Assembly (NCBI RefSeq): GCF_039541915.1
Contig: NZ_BAABHD010000075.1
Span: 1-64,000, forward strand
From: Nibrella saemangeumensis
GTDB taxonomy: Bacteria; Bacteroidota; Bacteroidia; Cytophagales; Spirosomataceae
Direction: 5' to 3'
DNA length: 64,000 bases
Part shown: positions 42,542-51,542 of the stretch, piece after piece
How positions within the stretch are numbered: position 1 is the stretch's first letter
How the letters are laid out: the number at the start of each line of letters is the position of its first letter
Position numbers and translations under genes: made by a program
Notes under the pieces: generated by a model
The model's database searches: none
What the model was told of the DNA's origin: nothing
What the model saw: the letters and a program-made list of their open reading frames with translations, nothing else

Positions 42542-43783
42542 ATGGACGATATCTTCTCAACCAACCAGACCCGCGACCTTATCCCGCGCATTCGGGAGTT
42601 TGTCGAAACTGAACTCATTCCGCTCGAAAACGCTGAGCACCTGACCGGTAATTTCTCCACCGTAGCCCGCATACTGGACCAGAAACGTGAGCTGGTCAAA
42701 AAAGCCGGTTTGTGGGGCCTGCAGCACAGCGTAGAGGAAGGCGGTCTGGGACTAACCCTCTGCGAATTCGGGCAGGTCAGCGAAGTGCTGGCGTATAGTC
42801 CCTTTGGGCATTATACCTTCAATTGCCAGGCACCTGACATCGGTAATATGGAGCTGATGCACAAATACGCACCAGACGACCTCAAGCGCCAGTACCTGGA
42901 GCCGCTCAGAGAAGGTCACATCCGGAGCTGTTTCTCCATGACCGAGCCGGAATTTGCCGGTTCCAACCCAACGCGGCTGGGTACCACAGCCGTTCGGGAG
43001 GGGGACGAATACGTAATCAACGGGCATAAATGGTTTACCAGCTCGGCCGATGGGGCCGCTTTTGCTGTGGTGATGGCCGTAACCAACCCCGACGCGGCTC
43101 CGCACCGCCGGGCCAGCATGATTCTGGTACCGACCGATGCGCCGGGTTTTGAACTGGTCCGTAACATCTCCATTATGGGTGACGCCAGCGACCATTGGGG
43201 CAGCCATGCCGAGGTGAAATACAACGAGGTGCGGGTGCCTGCCTCTAACCTGATTGGTGGCGAAGGTATGGGCTTTACCCTGGCGCAGGAGCGGCTGGGA
43301 CCCGGCCGGATTCACCACTGCATGCGTTGGATTGGTATCAGCGAGCGGTGCTTCGACCTGATGTGCCGCCGGGCCGCTACCCGCGAGATAGAGCCGGGCG
43401 TGATGCTGGGCGAGAAGCAGTTTATCCAGGGCTTCATTGCCGAGAGCCGGGCCGAAATTGATGCCGCCCGCCTGATGGTGCTGCGCACCGCCAACCAGAT
43501 TGACCAGTTCGGTGCGGCCGCCGTTCGCAATGAGATTTCGGCCATTAAATTCTTTGTGGCCAATATTATGCTCAAGGTCGTAGACCGGGCTATTCAGACC
43601 TACGGCGCGATGGGTATCACCGACGATATTCTGCTGGCCTGGTACTATCGCCACGAGCGCGGAGCCCGCATCTACGATGGTGCCGACGAAGTACACAAAT
43701 CCGCCCTAGCCCGCAGCATTCTGAAGGGTTACGGACTGGATGTAAAGAAAAAAGCGGCTGATATGGCAGCTACGAGGGCTTAA
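42542..43783 (+). CDS. Acyl-CoA dehydrogenase, ACAD10/11 or LvaC-like
   Basis: 413 residues. FSMTEPEFAGSNPTRLGTTA and GHKWFTSSADGA are flavin-site motifs; the C-terminal AMGITDDILLAWYYRHERGA followed by YDGADEVHKSALA resembles the ACAD10/11 subgroup. It lies 73 bp before an APH-type kinase. In mammalian ACAD11 these domains are fused, and in bacterial levulinate degradation LvaA and LvaC act in sequence on 4-hydroxyacyl-CoA. The pairing makes 4-hydroxy acid breakdown a reasonable inference. Confidence 0.88.
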   Translation: MDDIFSTNQTRDLIPRIREFVETELIPLENAEHLTGNFSTVARILDQKRELVKKAGLWGLQHSVEEGGLGLTLCEFGQVSEVLAYSPFGHYTFNCQAPDIGNMELMHKYAPDDLKRQYLEPLREGHIRSCFSMTEPEFAGSNPTRLGTTAVREGDEYVINGHKWFTSSADGAAFAVVMAVTNPDAAPHRRASMILVPTDAPGFELVRNISIMGDASDHWGSHAEVKYNEVRVPASNLIGGEGMGFTLAQERLGPGRIHHCMRWIGISERCFDLMCRRAATREIEPGVMLGEKQFIQGFIAESRAEIDAARLMVLRTANQIDQFGAAAVRNEISAIKFFVANIMLKVVDRAIQTYGAMGITDDILLAWYYRHERGARIYDGADEVHKSALARSILKGYGLDVKKKAADMAATRA

Positions 43784-43800
43784 ACGCCTTTTTGTATGTT

Positions 43801-43837
43801 GTTTTTGTCATGCTGACGAAGGAAGCATGACAAAAAC
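43801..43837. repeat. TGTCATGCT-type inverted repeat at the kinase 5' end
   Basis: Perfect 14-bp arms GTTTTTGTCATGCT (43801-43814) and AGCATGACAAAAAC (43824-43837) with a 9-nt loop GACGAAGGA. It resembles the dispersed GTCATGCTGA-type repeats known from Bacteroidota genomes. It contains the first candidate ATG (43827) of the following gene. Confidence 0.7.
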
Positions 43838-43856
43838 CGACAATTACTATTCACCC

Positions 43857-44927
43857 ATGACCAATCTCAAATCTGATACCCCCACCACCGTCCGCTCCGG
43901 TGAAGAATTAGACAAAGATGCCTTACAAGGGTACCTGACTACTCAAGTGCCGGGCTTTGGGACTATAACGGATATAGGGCAGTTTCCCGGCGGCTACTCG
44001 AACCTGACGTATTTGTTAAAAATAGAAGGGCAGGAGTATGTGCTGCGCCGGCCACCGTTCGGAGCGAAGGAAATAAAAGGCGGGCATGATATGGGCCGGG
44101 AGTTTCGGGTGCTGTCGATGCTGAAAGCGGCTGGCTATACCAAGATACCGGAGCCGGTGGTGTTCTGCGAAGACGAGTCGGTGCTTGGCTGCCCGTTTTA
44201 CGTAATGGAGCGGGTGCCGGGCATCATCCTGCGGGCGTATATGGCGCCTAAGCTAAACCTACTAGCCGAACAGATGCGGCAACTCTCGGAAGCCTTGGTT
44301 GATAACCTGGTGGATCTCCACGCGATAGCTATTCACCAAACCGGCCTGATAAACCTCGGTAAGCCGGATGGGTACATCCGGCGGCAGGTGGAGGGCTGGC
44401 ACAAACGCTACCTGGCCGCCCGGACCGACGACCTGCCCACCATGGACCAACTCGCCCGCTGGCTGACAGATACCCTGCCGACCGAAAACCCACCAACGCT
44501 CATCCACAACGACTACAAATACGATAATGTCGTACTCAACCCCGACGACCTAACCGACATTCGCGCGGTGCTGGATTGGGAAATGACCACCGTAGGCGAC
44601 CCACTAATGGATGTGGGTACTTCCTTATCCTACTGGGCCGAGGCCAATGATGGTCCTTTCGAGAAATCCTTTAACCTGACCTGGCTGCCCGGCAACTTAA
44701 CCCGCCAGGATTTTGCCAACCGCTACGCCGAACGCAGCGGCCGTGACATTTCCAACCTCTTGTACTATTACGTATTCGGACTTTTCAAAAATGCTGTGGT
44801 TATTCAGCAGATTTATGGCCGGTACAAGAAAGGACTGACCAAAGACGAGCGGTTTGCCACGCTACTGACGGGTGTTCAGGCGCTAGCGGAGAAGGGAGTA
44901 AGGGCAGTGGATGCCGCGAAAATTTAG
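43857..44927 (+). CDS. Aminoglycoside-phosphotransferase-like kinase, ACAD10/11 or LvaA-type
   Basis: 356 residues from ATG43857; the earlier ATG43827 sits in a repeat hairpin. Kinase features: GGYSNLTYLL glycine loop, YVLRRPPFG, catalytic loop LIHNDYKYDNVVLN, and metal motif VLDWEMTTVGDP. This subgroup includes the N-terminal domain of mammalian ACAD10/11 and LvaA, which phosphorylate the 4-hydroxyl of hydroxyacyl-CoA. It directly follows the matching acyl-CoA dehydrogenase gene. Confidence 0.88.
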   Translation: MTNLKSDTPTTVRSGEELDKDALQGYLTTQVPGFGTITDIGQFPGGYSNLTYLLKIEGQEYVLRRPPFGAKEIKGGHDMGREFRVLSMLKAAGYTKIPEPVVFCEDESVLGCPFYVMERVPGIILRAYMAPKLNLLAEQMRQLSEALVDNLVDLHAIAIHQTGLINLGKPDGYIRRQVEGWHKRYLAARTDDLPTMDQLARWLTDTLPTENPPTLIHNDYKYDNVVLNPDDLTDIRAVLDWEMTTVGDPLMDVGTSLSYWAEANDGPFEKSFNLTWLPGNLTRQDFANRYAERSGRDISNLLYYYVFGLFKNAVVIQQIYGRYKKGLTKDERFATLLTGVQALAEKGVRAVDAAKI

Positions 44928-44937
44928 AGTAATTCGA

Positions 44938-45480
44938 ATGGGTATTACATATATTGCCAAAGGGCTTTTTAAAGGCATCCTCTTAGGGAGCCTCCCGGTT
45001 CTACTGCCGCTAATGTCAGGGTATCTGATGTACAGACTTATGGGGTGGGGATTAAGAAAAGTTTATAAAGGAAGGGTACATAGAGTGCTACATTGGTTCC
45101 TGGTGGTTGCCTTTACCCCCCTTCTTCTGCTCCTACTGGTTAGCATTGTACTTTTTATTGACTCCTATTATCCTCAGCAGTCATTTAATCAAACAACCTG
45201 GCTCCACCAATATCAAGACCGCTACCAGTACAAGGATGATTTGATCAGTAATAAGAAGTTAATCGGAAAAGATAAACAAAAGGTCCTGGCAATGCTAGGT
45301 CAACCTGACTCTTATCGTGACGGGTATGAGTTGATGCGTTCTAGTGTTTGGCAGTATAAATCTGGCTGTGAACCAAAACGAATTGGGTTTTTGGATATCT
45401 GTTCGACCGCTCAATTCAACGTATATTTCCAAGGCCATTATGTGGCCAGATGCGAATACCAGCAGTCCATATTTGATTAG
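44938..45480 (+). CDS. Hypothetical membrane protein with BamE/SmpA-like C-terminal region
   Basis: 180 residues from ATG44938 (an ATG at 44911 would overlap the kinase gene). Two hydrophobic segments (about 12-38 and 52-78) are followed by a soluble part containing KLIGKDKQKVLAMLGQPDSY, which resembles the G-x-V-x-x-LGxP core of BamE/SmpA-like domains. It is not otherwise recognised. The stretch is visibly more A/T-rich than the neighbours, a possible sign of separate origin. Confidence 0.6.
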   Translation: MGITYIAKGLFKGILLGSLPVLLPLMSGYLMYRLMGWGLRKVYKGRVHRVLHWFLVVAFTPLLLLLLVSIVLFIDSYYPQQSFNQTTWLHQYQDRYQYKDDLISNKKLIGKDKQKVLAMLGQPDSYRDGYELMRSSVWQYKSGCEPKRIGFLDICSTAQFNVYFQGHYVARCEYQQSIFD

Positions 45481-45516
45481 CAGGCGAAACGCTGTAGCCA
45501 AAATTCTATATTACAC

Positions 45517-46257
45517 ATGTCATTGGCCATAAACACCACATCAGCATTAATCAGTAATCTCAAAATCATTGCCTTCGACGCGGACGATACGCTCTGGGTC
45601 AATGAGCCGAATTATATAGACGTTGAGAAGAAGATTCACACCATTCTGGAAGCACACATTGATGCCGAAACGATTTCGAAGCACTTCTACAAGACGCAAA
45701 TCACTAACCTGAAGCTGTTCGGTTACGGGGCTAAGGGGTATATACTCTCCATGATCGAAACCGCTATCGAACTAACGAACGGAGAGGTAACTGGAAAGGA
45801 GATTCAGCAGATTATTGACACCGGCAAACAACTGCTCGACTTCCCAATTGAACTGCTGGACGGCGTCCGCGACGTGCTCGACTCCCTGGCCCATCGCTAC
45901 GAATTGATGATCCTGACTAAAGGCGACCTGTTCGACCAGGAGAGCAAGATTGCCCGATCGGGATTGGGTTCATACTTTCATCATATGGAGATCGTCAGCG
46001 AGAAGGATGAGCGTACCTATCAGCGCATTATCAAGCGGTATGGCTTGCAGAACGATGAGTTTATGATGGTGGGTAACTCGCTCCGCTCCGATATACTGCC
46101 GGTGGTACATATCGGAGCGAAAGCGGTGTATGTGCCTTACCAGATCACCTGGGGGCACGAAAAAGTCAACGAAGAGCAGTTAATCGGCAAATCCTTTGTG
46201 CAACTGGGCAGCCTGCGCGATTTGCTGTCGTTCATCCCGGATGAATCGACGCAATGA
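45517..46257 (+). CDS. HAD-superfamily hydrolase
   Basis: 246 residues. Motif I reads IAFDADDTLW (nucleophile Asp and acid/base Asp), motif II ILTKG, and motif IV VGNSLRSDILPVVHIG with the metal-binding Asp. The helical cap lies between residues about 30 and 110. It is a phosphatase of unknown substrate, in the YjjG/pyrimidine-nucleotidase-like group by general layout. It ends convergently, four bases from the M28 peptidase gene. Confidence 0.87.
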   Translation: MSLAINTTSALISNLKIIAFDADDTLWVNEPNYIDVEKKIHTILEAHIDAETISKHFYKTQITNLKLFGYGAKGYILSMIETAIELTNGEVTGKEIQQIIDTGKQLLDFPIELLDGVRDVLDSLAHRYELMILTKGDLFDQESKIARSGLGSYFHHMEIVSEKDERTYQRIIKRYGLQNDEFMMVGNSLRSDILPVVHIGAKAVYVPYQITWGHEKVNEEQLIGKSFVQLGSLRDLLSFIPDESTQ

Positions 46258-46261
46258 GCGG

Positions 46262-47938
46262 CTACTGGTTAGCGGACACTGTTTTCTCCCGAATAGCTTT
46301 AAACTCCGATCCCTGCTTCCATTGCGGTAATTTGTCGCCAGAGGCTAAACGCTTGCCAACTTCGAACATGAGTTTCAGGTCTTCAACGGCTCCGGCCAGG
46401 GTCCAGGTTTTAGGGTCGTATTCGTCGGAGGGGCGGTGGTAGTGTTTCTCGCGGTATTCGTCGGCGAGTTTTGCTCCATATTCCTTGCCTTTTCCCTCTA
46501 CGTCGGTACCCGTTTCTGTATACAGCGCCGGAACGCCTACTTTGGCAAAGTTGAAGTGGTCGGAGCGGTAATAGTAACCGGCTTCCGGATGCGAATCAAT
46601 CGCCAGATAGCGGCCAGCCTTTTTCGCCTCCTCGGCCAGAATGTCTTCGAGTTCCGACTGCCCGCTACCGACAACAATGATGTCTTTGGTCTTGTCAAAA
46701 GCATTCAGCCCGTCCATGTTGATGTTGGCCACCGTTTTATCCAGCGGATACACCGGGTTCTCGGCGTAGTAGTTTGACCCTAAAAGCCCCTGTTCTTCCG
46801 CCGTGACCGCCAGAAAAATAATGGTCCGCTCCGGTTTAGGATTTGTGTTCTTAAATGCCCGTGCCAGTTCCAGAAGACCGGCCGTTGCGCTGGCGTTATC
46901 TATGGCTCCATTATAGATTGAATCACCGGTTTCGTCGGGTTTGCCGATGCCGAGGTGGTCCCAGTGCGCGGAGTAGATAACGTACTCGTCGGGCTTGGTC
47001 GAGCCGGTGATTTTGGCAATTACGTTGTGTGATTTGTCGTAAGTCGCCTTCACTTTCATGCTCGTCGACAGGTTCACGTTCAGGGGCACCGATTTAAAAC
47101 CCCGCTGTTTGGCTTTGGTCAGCAGCGATGCATCCATGCCGGCAGACGTCAGCAGCCGATTGGCGGTTGGTTCGGATACCCATCCGATGACATCGCAGTT
47201 CGGTATGTTTTTGCCCCGGTTGTCCAGTTGTAGCCGTGAGCCGTTCCAGTTGTTCTGCACCACGCTGAACGGGTAGCTGGCGGCTGCTGTGTTATGCACA
47301 ATCAGGCAGCCTTTGGCACCCTGTCGGGCGGCTTCTTCAAACTTATAAGTCCAGCGGCCGTAGTAGGTCATCGTTTTACCTTTAAACAGCGTAGAGTCGC
47401 CTGAGCCATAGCCGGGATCGTTCACCAGTACCAGCACGACTTTGCCTTTTACGTCCAGACCAGCGTAGTCGTTCCAGTTGTATTCCGGCGCTACCACACC
47501 GTAACCGGCAAAGACCAGTTCCGCTTTGTCCAGCGTAATAGTTGGGTTGGTTTTGTTGGTCCAGATGACGTAGTCGTCGTATCCCTTTAGCTGAAAACTG
47601 CCTTTGGGCCCTTGCACCTGCATGGTTGGCGCGGCCTCGGTGGCAATGTTCACCATCGGTACATCCTGAAAATAGCTGTCGCCGTTGCCCGGTTCAGCAC
47701 CAGCGGCTGCAAACTGCGCCTTCAGGTAGTTAATAGTTTTGGTTTCACCTTCGGTAAATGGCTTGCGACCCTGATATTCATCGGATGACAGCACAGCGAT
47801 GTGTTTACCTAAGCTGTCGGAGCTTAAAATTCCGGCGCTATCAGGCTGAGTGTTGCCGGCTGTTTCGGTATTCTGGCTGCAGGAGGCAGCTAAGCAGGTT
47901 ATGGCTACAAGGGCAATACCAGAAAATACTTTGTGCAT
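46262..47938 (-). CDS. M28-family zinc aminopeptidase, lipoprotein
   Basis: 558 residues from ATG47938 (a TTG two codons upstream is weaker). The lipoprotein signal ends in LAASC (Cys19). A PA-like insert (about 140-260) precedes the M28 catalytic core: YSAHWDHLG (zinc His and Asp), GAIDNASATA, the catalytic and zinc Glu pair in TAEEQGLLGS, NMDGLN, and a late His in HYHRPSDEYDP. It is predicted to be a periplasmic or surface aminopeptidase. It follows an alpha/beta hydrolase gene by six bases. Confidence 0.92.
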   Translation of the reverse strand: MHKVFSGIALVAITCLAASCSQNTETAGNTQPDSAGILSSDSLGKHIAVLSSDEYQGRKPFTEGETKTINYLKAQFAAAGAEPGNGDSYFQDVPMVNIATEAAPTMQVQGPKGSFQLKGYDDYVIWTNKTNPTITLDKAELVFAGYGVVAPEYNWNDYAGLDVKGKVVLVLVNDPGYGSGDSTLFKGKTMTYYGRWTYKFEEAARQGAKGCLIVHNTAAASYPFSVVQNNWNGSRLQLDNRGKNIPNCDVIGWVSEPTANRLLTSAGMDASLLTKAKQRGFKSVPLNVNLSTSMKVKATYDKSHNVIAKITGSTKPDEYVIYSAHWDHLGIGKPDETGDSIYNGAIDNASATAGLLELARAFKNTNPKPERTIIFLAVTAEEQGLLGSNYYAENPVYPLDKTVANINMDGLNAFDKTKDIIVVGSGQSELEDILAEEAKKAGRYLAIDSHPEAGYYYRSDHFNFAKVGVPALYTETGTDVEGKGKEYGAKLADEYREKHYHRPSDEYDPKTWTLAGAVEDLKLMFEVGKRLASGDKLPQWKQGSEFKAIREKTVSANQ

Positions 47939-47944
47939 ATGCAA

Positions 47945-48640
47945 TTAGTGGTTGGAAGTGTGTAAAGCGGTTTGTTTTTGCTCCAGTAGCGACCGGATCG
48001 GTACTGCCACAGTTTCGGGGTGGAATACCAGGCAAAAATGGTCCCCCGGTACGTCCACATAGGGTTCATCGGGCGCAGCCACAATATTATCCCGGCAATT
48101 GTGTATTCGCAGATCCGGGGTGACGGTCAACGGAGGCACCGGTGCAAATAATACTAAAAGCTGCTGATAAATATAGGTACGGTCCATTTTACGCATTCCC
48201 TCCAGCAAGGCAGTATATAACGCACGAGTTTCGTCAAACGGATACGTTTTCTTAACCCAGTTTACAAACAGGGCGCTTTGGCCCATACCCAGCTTTGCCA
48301 TCCATTTCAGGAGTCTGATATTTTTGACGGGAAAGGTCACTTTAAGCTGATTAGTATACGACCCGATTTGTACAACCGTAGCGCCGTTTAAACTTTTAAT
48401 CTGTATAGCAATCCAGCCGCCCATTGAGTGGCCGATGACTACGTCCTGGTCCGTAATGCAATATTTGCCGCTCAGGTAGCGGGCCAGCGACAAGGCATTA
48501 ATGGGTTCCTGGGGTTTCCACTCAGCAAATTCGTCCTTCAATGATAGGCGGAGTGTTTCGCCCGGCGGCAGGTGTGGTACTAATGGATCGAAAATAGTAG
48601 GGTCCTCAACGTAGCCGTGTATTAGAATATAGCGTCTCAT
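47945..48640 (-). CDS. Alpha/beta hydrolase
   Basis: 231 residues. YILIHGYVEDP is the oxyanion-hole strand, VIGHSMGGW the nucleophile elbow (Ser), and DVPGDHFCLV the C-terminal His position. The substrate is unknown. It is probably cotranscribed with the M28 peptidase gene. Confidence 0.85.
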   Translation of the reverse strand: MRRYILIHGYVEDPTIFDPLVPHLPPGETLRLSLKDEFAEWKPQEPINALSLARYLSGKYCITDQDVVIGHSMGGWIAIQIKSLNGATVVQIGSYTNQLKVTFPVKNIRLLKWMAKLGMGQSALFVNWVKKTYPFDETRALYTALLEGMRKMDRTYIYQQLLVLFAPVPPLTVTPDLRIHNCRDNIVAAPDEPYVDVPGDHFCLVFHPETVAVPIRSLLEQKQTALHTSNH

Positions 48641-48796
48641 TAGAAAAGCAAAAGGCTATAATGATGGTAGTAAATATAACCGGAAAGCTACTGGTATCAA
48701 CAATCTAAGTAAAGTTGCTATTCCAATAAAGTAGGGTAATAGTATAGACTAAAGGTTGTATATTTCGTTAATAAAAAATAACCGATGGATCTTATT

Positions 48797-49375
48797 ATGA
48801 ATCGTATCTTCCTCTTTGCCCTTGCCCTGCTGTTCACCGTATCGGCTTCGTATAGCCAGAGCAATTCTGCACCAGGTGCCAAAAAGATCAAATGGCTGAC
48901 GATTGAGGAAGCCTACGCGCTGAATAAAAAGAACCCGAAGAAGTTTGTTATTGATGTATACACCAACTGGTGCGGCTGGTGCAAGGTCATGGATAAAAAT
49001 ACCTTTACCGCCCCGGCCATTATCGATTTTGTCAACGAAAACTTCTACCCGGTTAAACTGAACGCCGAACAACGGGAAGATATTACGTTAGGGGAGCATA
49101 CGTTTAAATACATGGCTTCGGGCAGCAGCGGTGTTCATGAACTGGCCGCTGGGTTGCTGCAAAACAAGCTGAGCTACCCCAGCACCGTATTTATGGATGA
49201 GCAGTTCCAGCTTATTCAGCCGGTGGCGGGCTATATGGAACCTCGGATTTTTCATCAGGTAATTACCTACTTCGCTGGTAACTACCATAATAAAGAGCCC
49301 TTCGACCAGTTTAAAACCGGTACATACGTGACCGACTTCAAACCAGCTATGCCGGGTGTGGTTAAGCCGGATTAA
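48797..49375 (+). CDS. Secreted thioredoxin-fold protein (WCGWC)
   Basis: 192 residues from ATG48797 (ATG48785 is an alternative). The signal peptide MNRIFLFALALLFTVSASYS is followed by a thioredoxin domain with TNWCGWCKVMDKNTF, where the redox pair is Cys-Gly-Trp-Cys. YPSTVFMD contains the cis-Pro. Similar DUF255/thioredoxin_7-like proteins handle periplasmic disulfides. A near-consensus TATATTTC lies about 30 bp upstream. The M13 peptidase gene follows under its own promoter. Confidence 0.87.
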   Translation: MNRIFLFALALLFTVSASYSQSNSAPGAKKIKWLTIEEAYALNKKNPKKFVIDVYTNWCGWCKVMDKNTFTAPAIIDFVNENFYPVKLNAEQREDITLGEHTFKYMASGSSGVHELAAGLLQNKLSYPSTVFMDEQFQLIQPVAGYMEPRIFHQVITYFAGNYHNKEPFDQFKTGTYVTDFKPAMPGVVKPD

Positions 49376-49400
49376 TGGTTGAAAAATGGGTAAAATCTAT

Positions 49401-49408
49401 TACTTTTG
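49401..49408 (+). promoter_or_regulatory. -7 element TACTTTTG of the M13 peptidase gene
   Basis: A consensus TAnnTTTG ending 36 nt before the ATG at 49445. Confidence 0.6.
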
Positions 49409-49444
49409 TAGATTAATTGCCTTTTACCCAAATTTCATCACAAC

Positions 49445-51475
49445 ATGAATAAACAAACCACAATTTTAGCTGTGGCTGTGCTGTCCGTGGGGATGCTGTC
49501 CATGACGCCCCCGGACAAAGATCCTAAAAAGAAGTTTATTGACCGGGATAACATGGATTTGAGCGTAAAGCCCGGCGATGATTTTTACACCTACGCCAAC
49601 GGTAACTGGCTCAAGAAGAATCCGGTACCAGCCTCCAAAACCAGTTGGGGAAGTTTTCACGAGCTGCGCGATAAAAGCGCCCAGGCTCTGAAGAGTCTGC
49701 TCGAAGATGCTGGCAAAAACACCAGCAAAGGCCGTTTGCAGCAAATGGTTGGTGACTATTACGCCAGCGGTATGGATAGCGTAACCATTGAGAAATCAGG
49801 TTATACGCCTATTAAGCCCGAACTGGCCCGCATTGATGCCTTAATAGACCTGAATAGTGTACTAGACGAAATGGCTTACCAGCGTACTCAGGGTAATGGT
49901 ATGCTGTTTGGCTTTGGTGTCAGCCAGGACCGCCGGAACGTTAATAAATACATTCCTCAACTTGGACAAGGCGGTACTACCCTTCCCGACCGCGATTATT
50001 ACCTGAAAAACGACGCTCGCAGTCGTCAGGTACGCGATGCTTACCGCGATCACCTAACCAAGATGTTTGCGCTGCTTGGTGAGACACCCCAGCAGGCTAC
50101 CCAAAGCGCGGCTACCGTACTGCGGCTGGAAACTGCATTGGCTCAGGCACAGATGAGCCGGGTAGAAATGCGCGACCCGCAGAAGACCTACAATAAGTTT
50201 ACGGTAACGGATTTTTCCAAAACGACACCAACCCTCAGCTGGAACCGGATTTTAGACCAGTTTGGGGCCAAAAAGCAGGATACCATTCTGGTCAGCAATC
50301 CCAGGTTTTTCCGCTCTGTCGATAGCCTGCTAAGCGCTACGCCTGTTGCCGACTGGAAGACCTACATGAAATGGAACATCGTGTCTGATGCTGCGCCTTA
50401 CCTGAGCAGCCCGTTTGTGAAACAGAACTTTGAGTTTAGCAAGGTACTAACGGGCCAGAAAGTACAGACACCCCGCTGGGAGCGTGTGAGTGGTCTCGTT
50501 GACCGTCAGTTAGGTGAGTTGCTGGGTCAGTTGTACGTGCAAACGTACTTCAAACCGGAAGCGAAGGAGCGCATGGTCAAACTGGTGGATAACCTGGAAG
50601 CGTCGTTCAAAGAGCATATCAACGGTCTGGATTGGATGAGCCCTGAGACCAAGAAGCGAGCCTTAGGTAAACTGACTTCGTTTAAGCGGAAGATTGGCTA
50701 CCCGGATAAGTGGGAAACCTACGAAGGCGTAACCATCAAACGCAACGACTTCTACGGAAATGTAAAGAGTGCGCGCAAGTGGGCTTACAACTACAATGTC
50801 ACTCGCCTGGGCCAACCGGTTGACCGTACCCGCTGGGGTATGACACCACCAACCATCAATGCCTATTACAACCCGGTCAATAATGAAATTGCCTTCCCGG
50901 CGGGTATCCTGCAATTTCCGTTTTTCGATGCGGAAGCCGATGACGCCATCAACTATGGTGGTATTGGTGCTGTAATCGGACACGAGATGACGCACGGTTT
51001 TGACGATTCTGGTCGCCAGTACGATGCCGACGGTACCCTGCGCGACTGGTGGACCAAAGAAGATGCTGATAATTTCAAGCAGCGAGCTGATAAGGTAGTA
51101 GCTCAGTTCTTCGGCTATAAAGTGCTGGATACCCTGAGTGTAAACGGCCGCCTGACCCTGGGCGAGAATCTGGCCGATTTAGGCGGTCTGGCTATCGCTT
51201 ATGATGCCTTCAAAAAGACCAAGCAAGGGCAGTCTACTGAGAAGATCAACGACTTTACGCCCGACCAGCGGTTCTTCCTGTCGTGGGCGCAAGTCTGGCG
51301 GGCAAATGTATTACCTGAAACACAGGCTCAGCTGATTCTGACGGATCCGCACTCGCCGGGTCGTTACCGCTGCAATGGACCCGTCTCGAATATTGATGCC
51401 TGGTACCGGGCGTTTAACGTTCAGCCGGGCGACAAGATGTACAAAGCGCCGGAAGACCGGATTCGCGTCTGGTAA
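49445..51475 (+). CDS. M13-family (neprilysin/PepO-like) zinc endopeptidase
   Basis: 676 residues with a signal peptide (about 1-23). The zinc site HEMTH (His513, Glu514, His517) and the downstream third ligand in ENLADLGG (Glu574) are intact, as are NAYYNPVNNEIAFPAGILQ and the C-terminal DPHSPGRYRCNGPVSN. It is an exported oligopeptidase, full length for the family. It is followed by a terminator at 51498-51529. Confidence 0.95.
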   Translation: MNKQTTILAVAVLSVGMLSMTPPDKDPKKKFIDRDNMDLSVKPGDDFYTYANGNWLKKNPVPASKTSWGSFHELRDKSAQALKSLLEDAGKNTSKGRLQQMVGDYYASGMDSVTIEKSGYTPIKPELARIDALIDLNSVLDEMAYQRTQGNGMLFGFGVSQDRRNVNKYIPQLGQGGTTLPDRDYYLKNDARSRQVRDAYRDHLTKMFALLGETPQQATQSAATVLRLETALAQAQMSRVEMRDPQKTYNKFTVTDFSKTTPTLSWNRILDQFGAKKQDTILVSNPRFFRSVDSLLSATPVADWKTYMKWNIVSDAAPYLSSPFVKQNFEFSKVLTGQKVQTPRWERVSGLVDRQLGELLGQLYVQTYFKPEAKERMVKLVDNLEASFKEHINGLDWMSPETKKRALGKLTSFKRKIGYPDKWETYEGVTIKRNDFYGNVKSARKWAYNYNVTRLGQPVDRTRWGMTPPTINAYYNPVNNEIAFPAGILQFPFFDAEADDAINYGGIGAVIGHEMTHGFDDSGRQYDADGTLRDWWTKEDADNFKQRADKVVAQFFGYKVLDTLSVNGRLTLGENLADLGGLAIAYDAFKKTKQGQSTEKINDFTPDQRFFLSWAQVWRANVLPETQAQLILTDPHSPGRYRCNGPVSNIDAWYRAFNVQPGDKMYKAPEDRIRVW

Positions 51476-51497
51476 TTGTTAATCGAATACATACTTG

Positions 51498-51529
51498 AAA
51501 AAAGCCGTGGCCAAAGCTGCGGCTTTTTT
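51498..51529 (+). terminator. Terminator of the M13 peptidase gene
   Basis: AAAAAAGCCG (51498-51507) and CGGCTTTTTT (51520-51529) form a U-rich terminator. Its T-run merges directly with the -7 element of the next gene. Confidence 0.8.
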
Positions 51530-51536
51530 ACTTTTG
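51529..51536 (+). promoter_or_regulatory. -7 element TACTTTTG of the epimerase-like gene
   Basis: A consensus TAnnTTTG overlapping the last T of the upstream terminator and ending six bases before the ATG at 51543, so a nearly leaderless mRNA is predicted. Confidence 0.6.
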
Positions 51537-51542
51537 CAGCCT

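Noticed and set aside
42752..43696. A 314-codon open frame antisense to the acyl-CoA dehydrogenase gene
   Set aside because: It mirrors the codon structure of a clearly conserved gene on the opposite strand and shows no domain features of its own. Similar long antisense frames at 5143-5889, 8628-9281 and 35815-36573 were rejected for the same reason.
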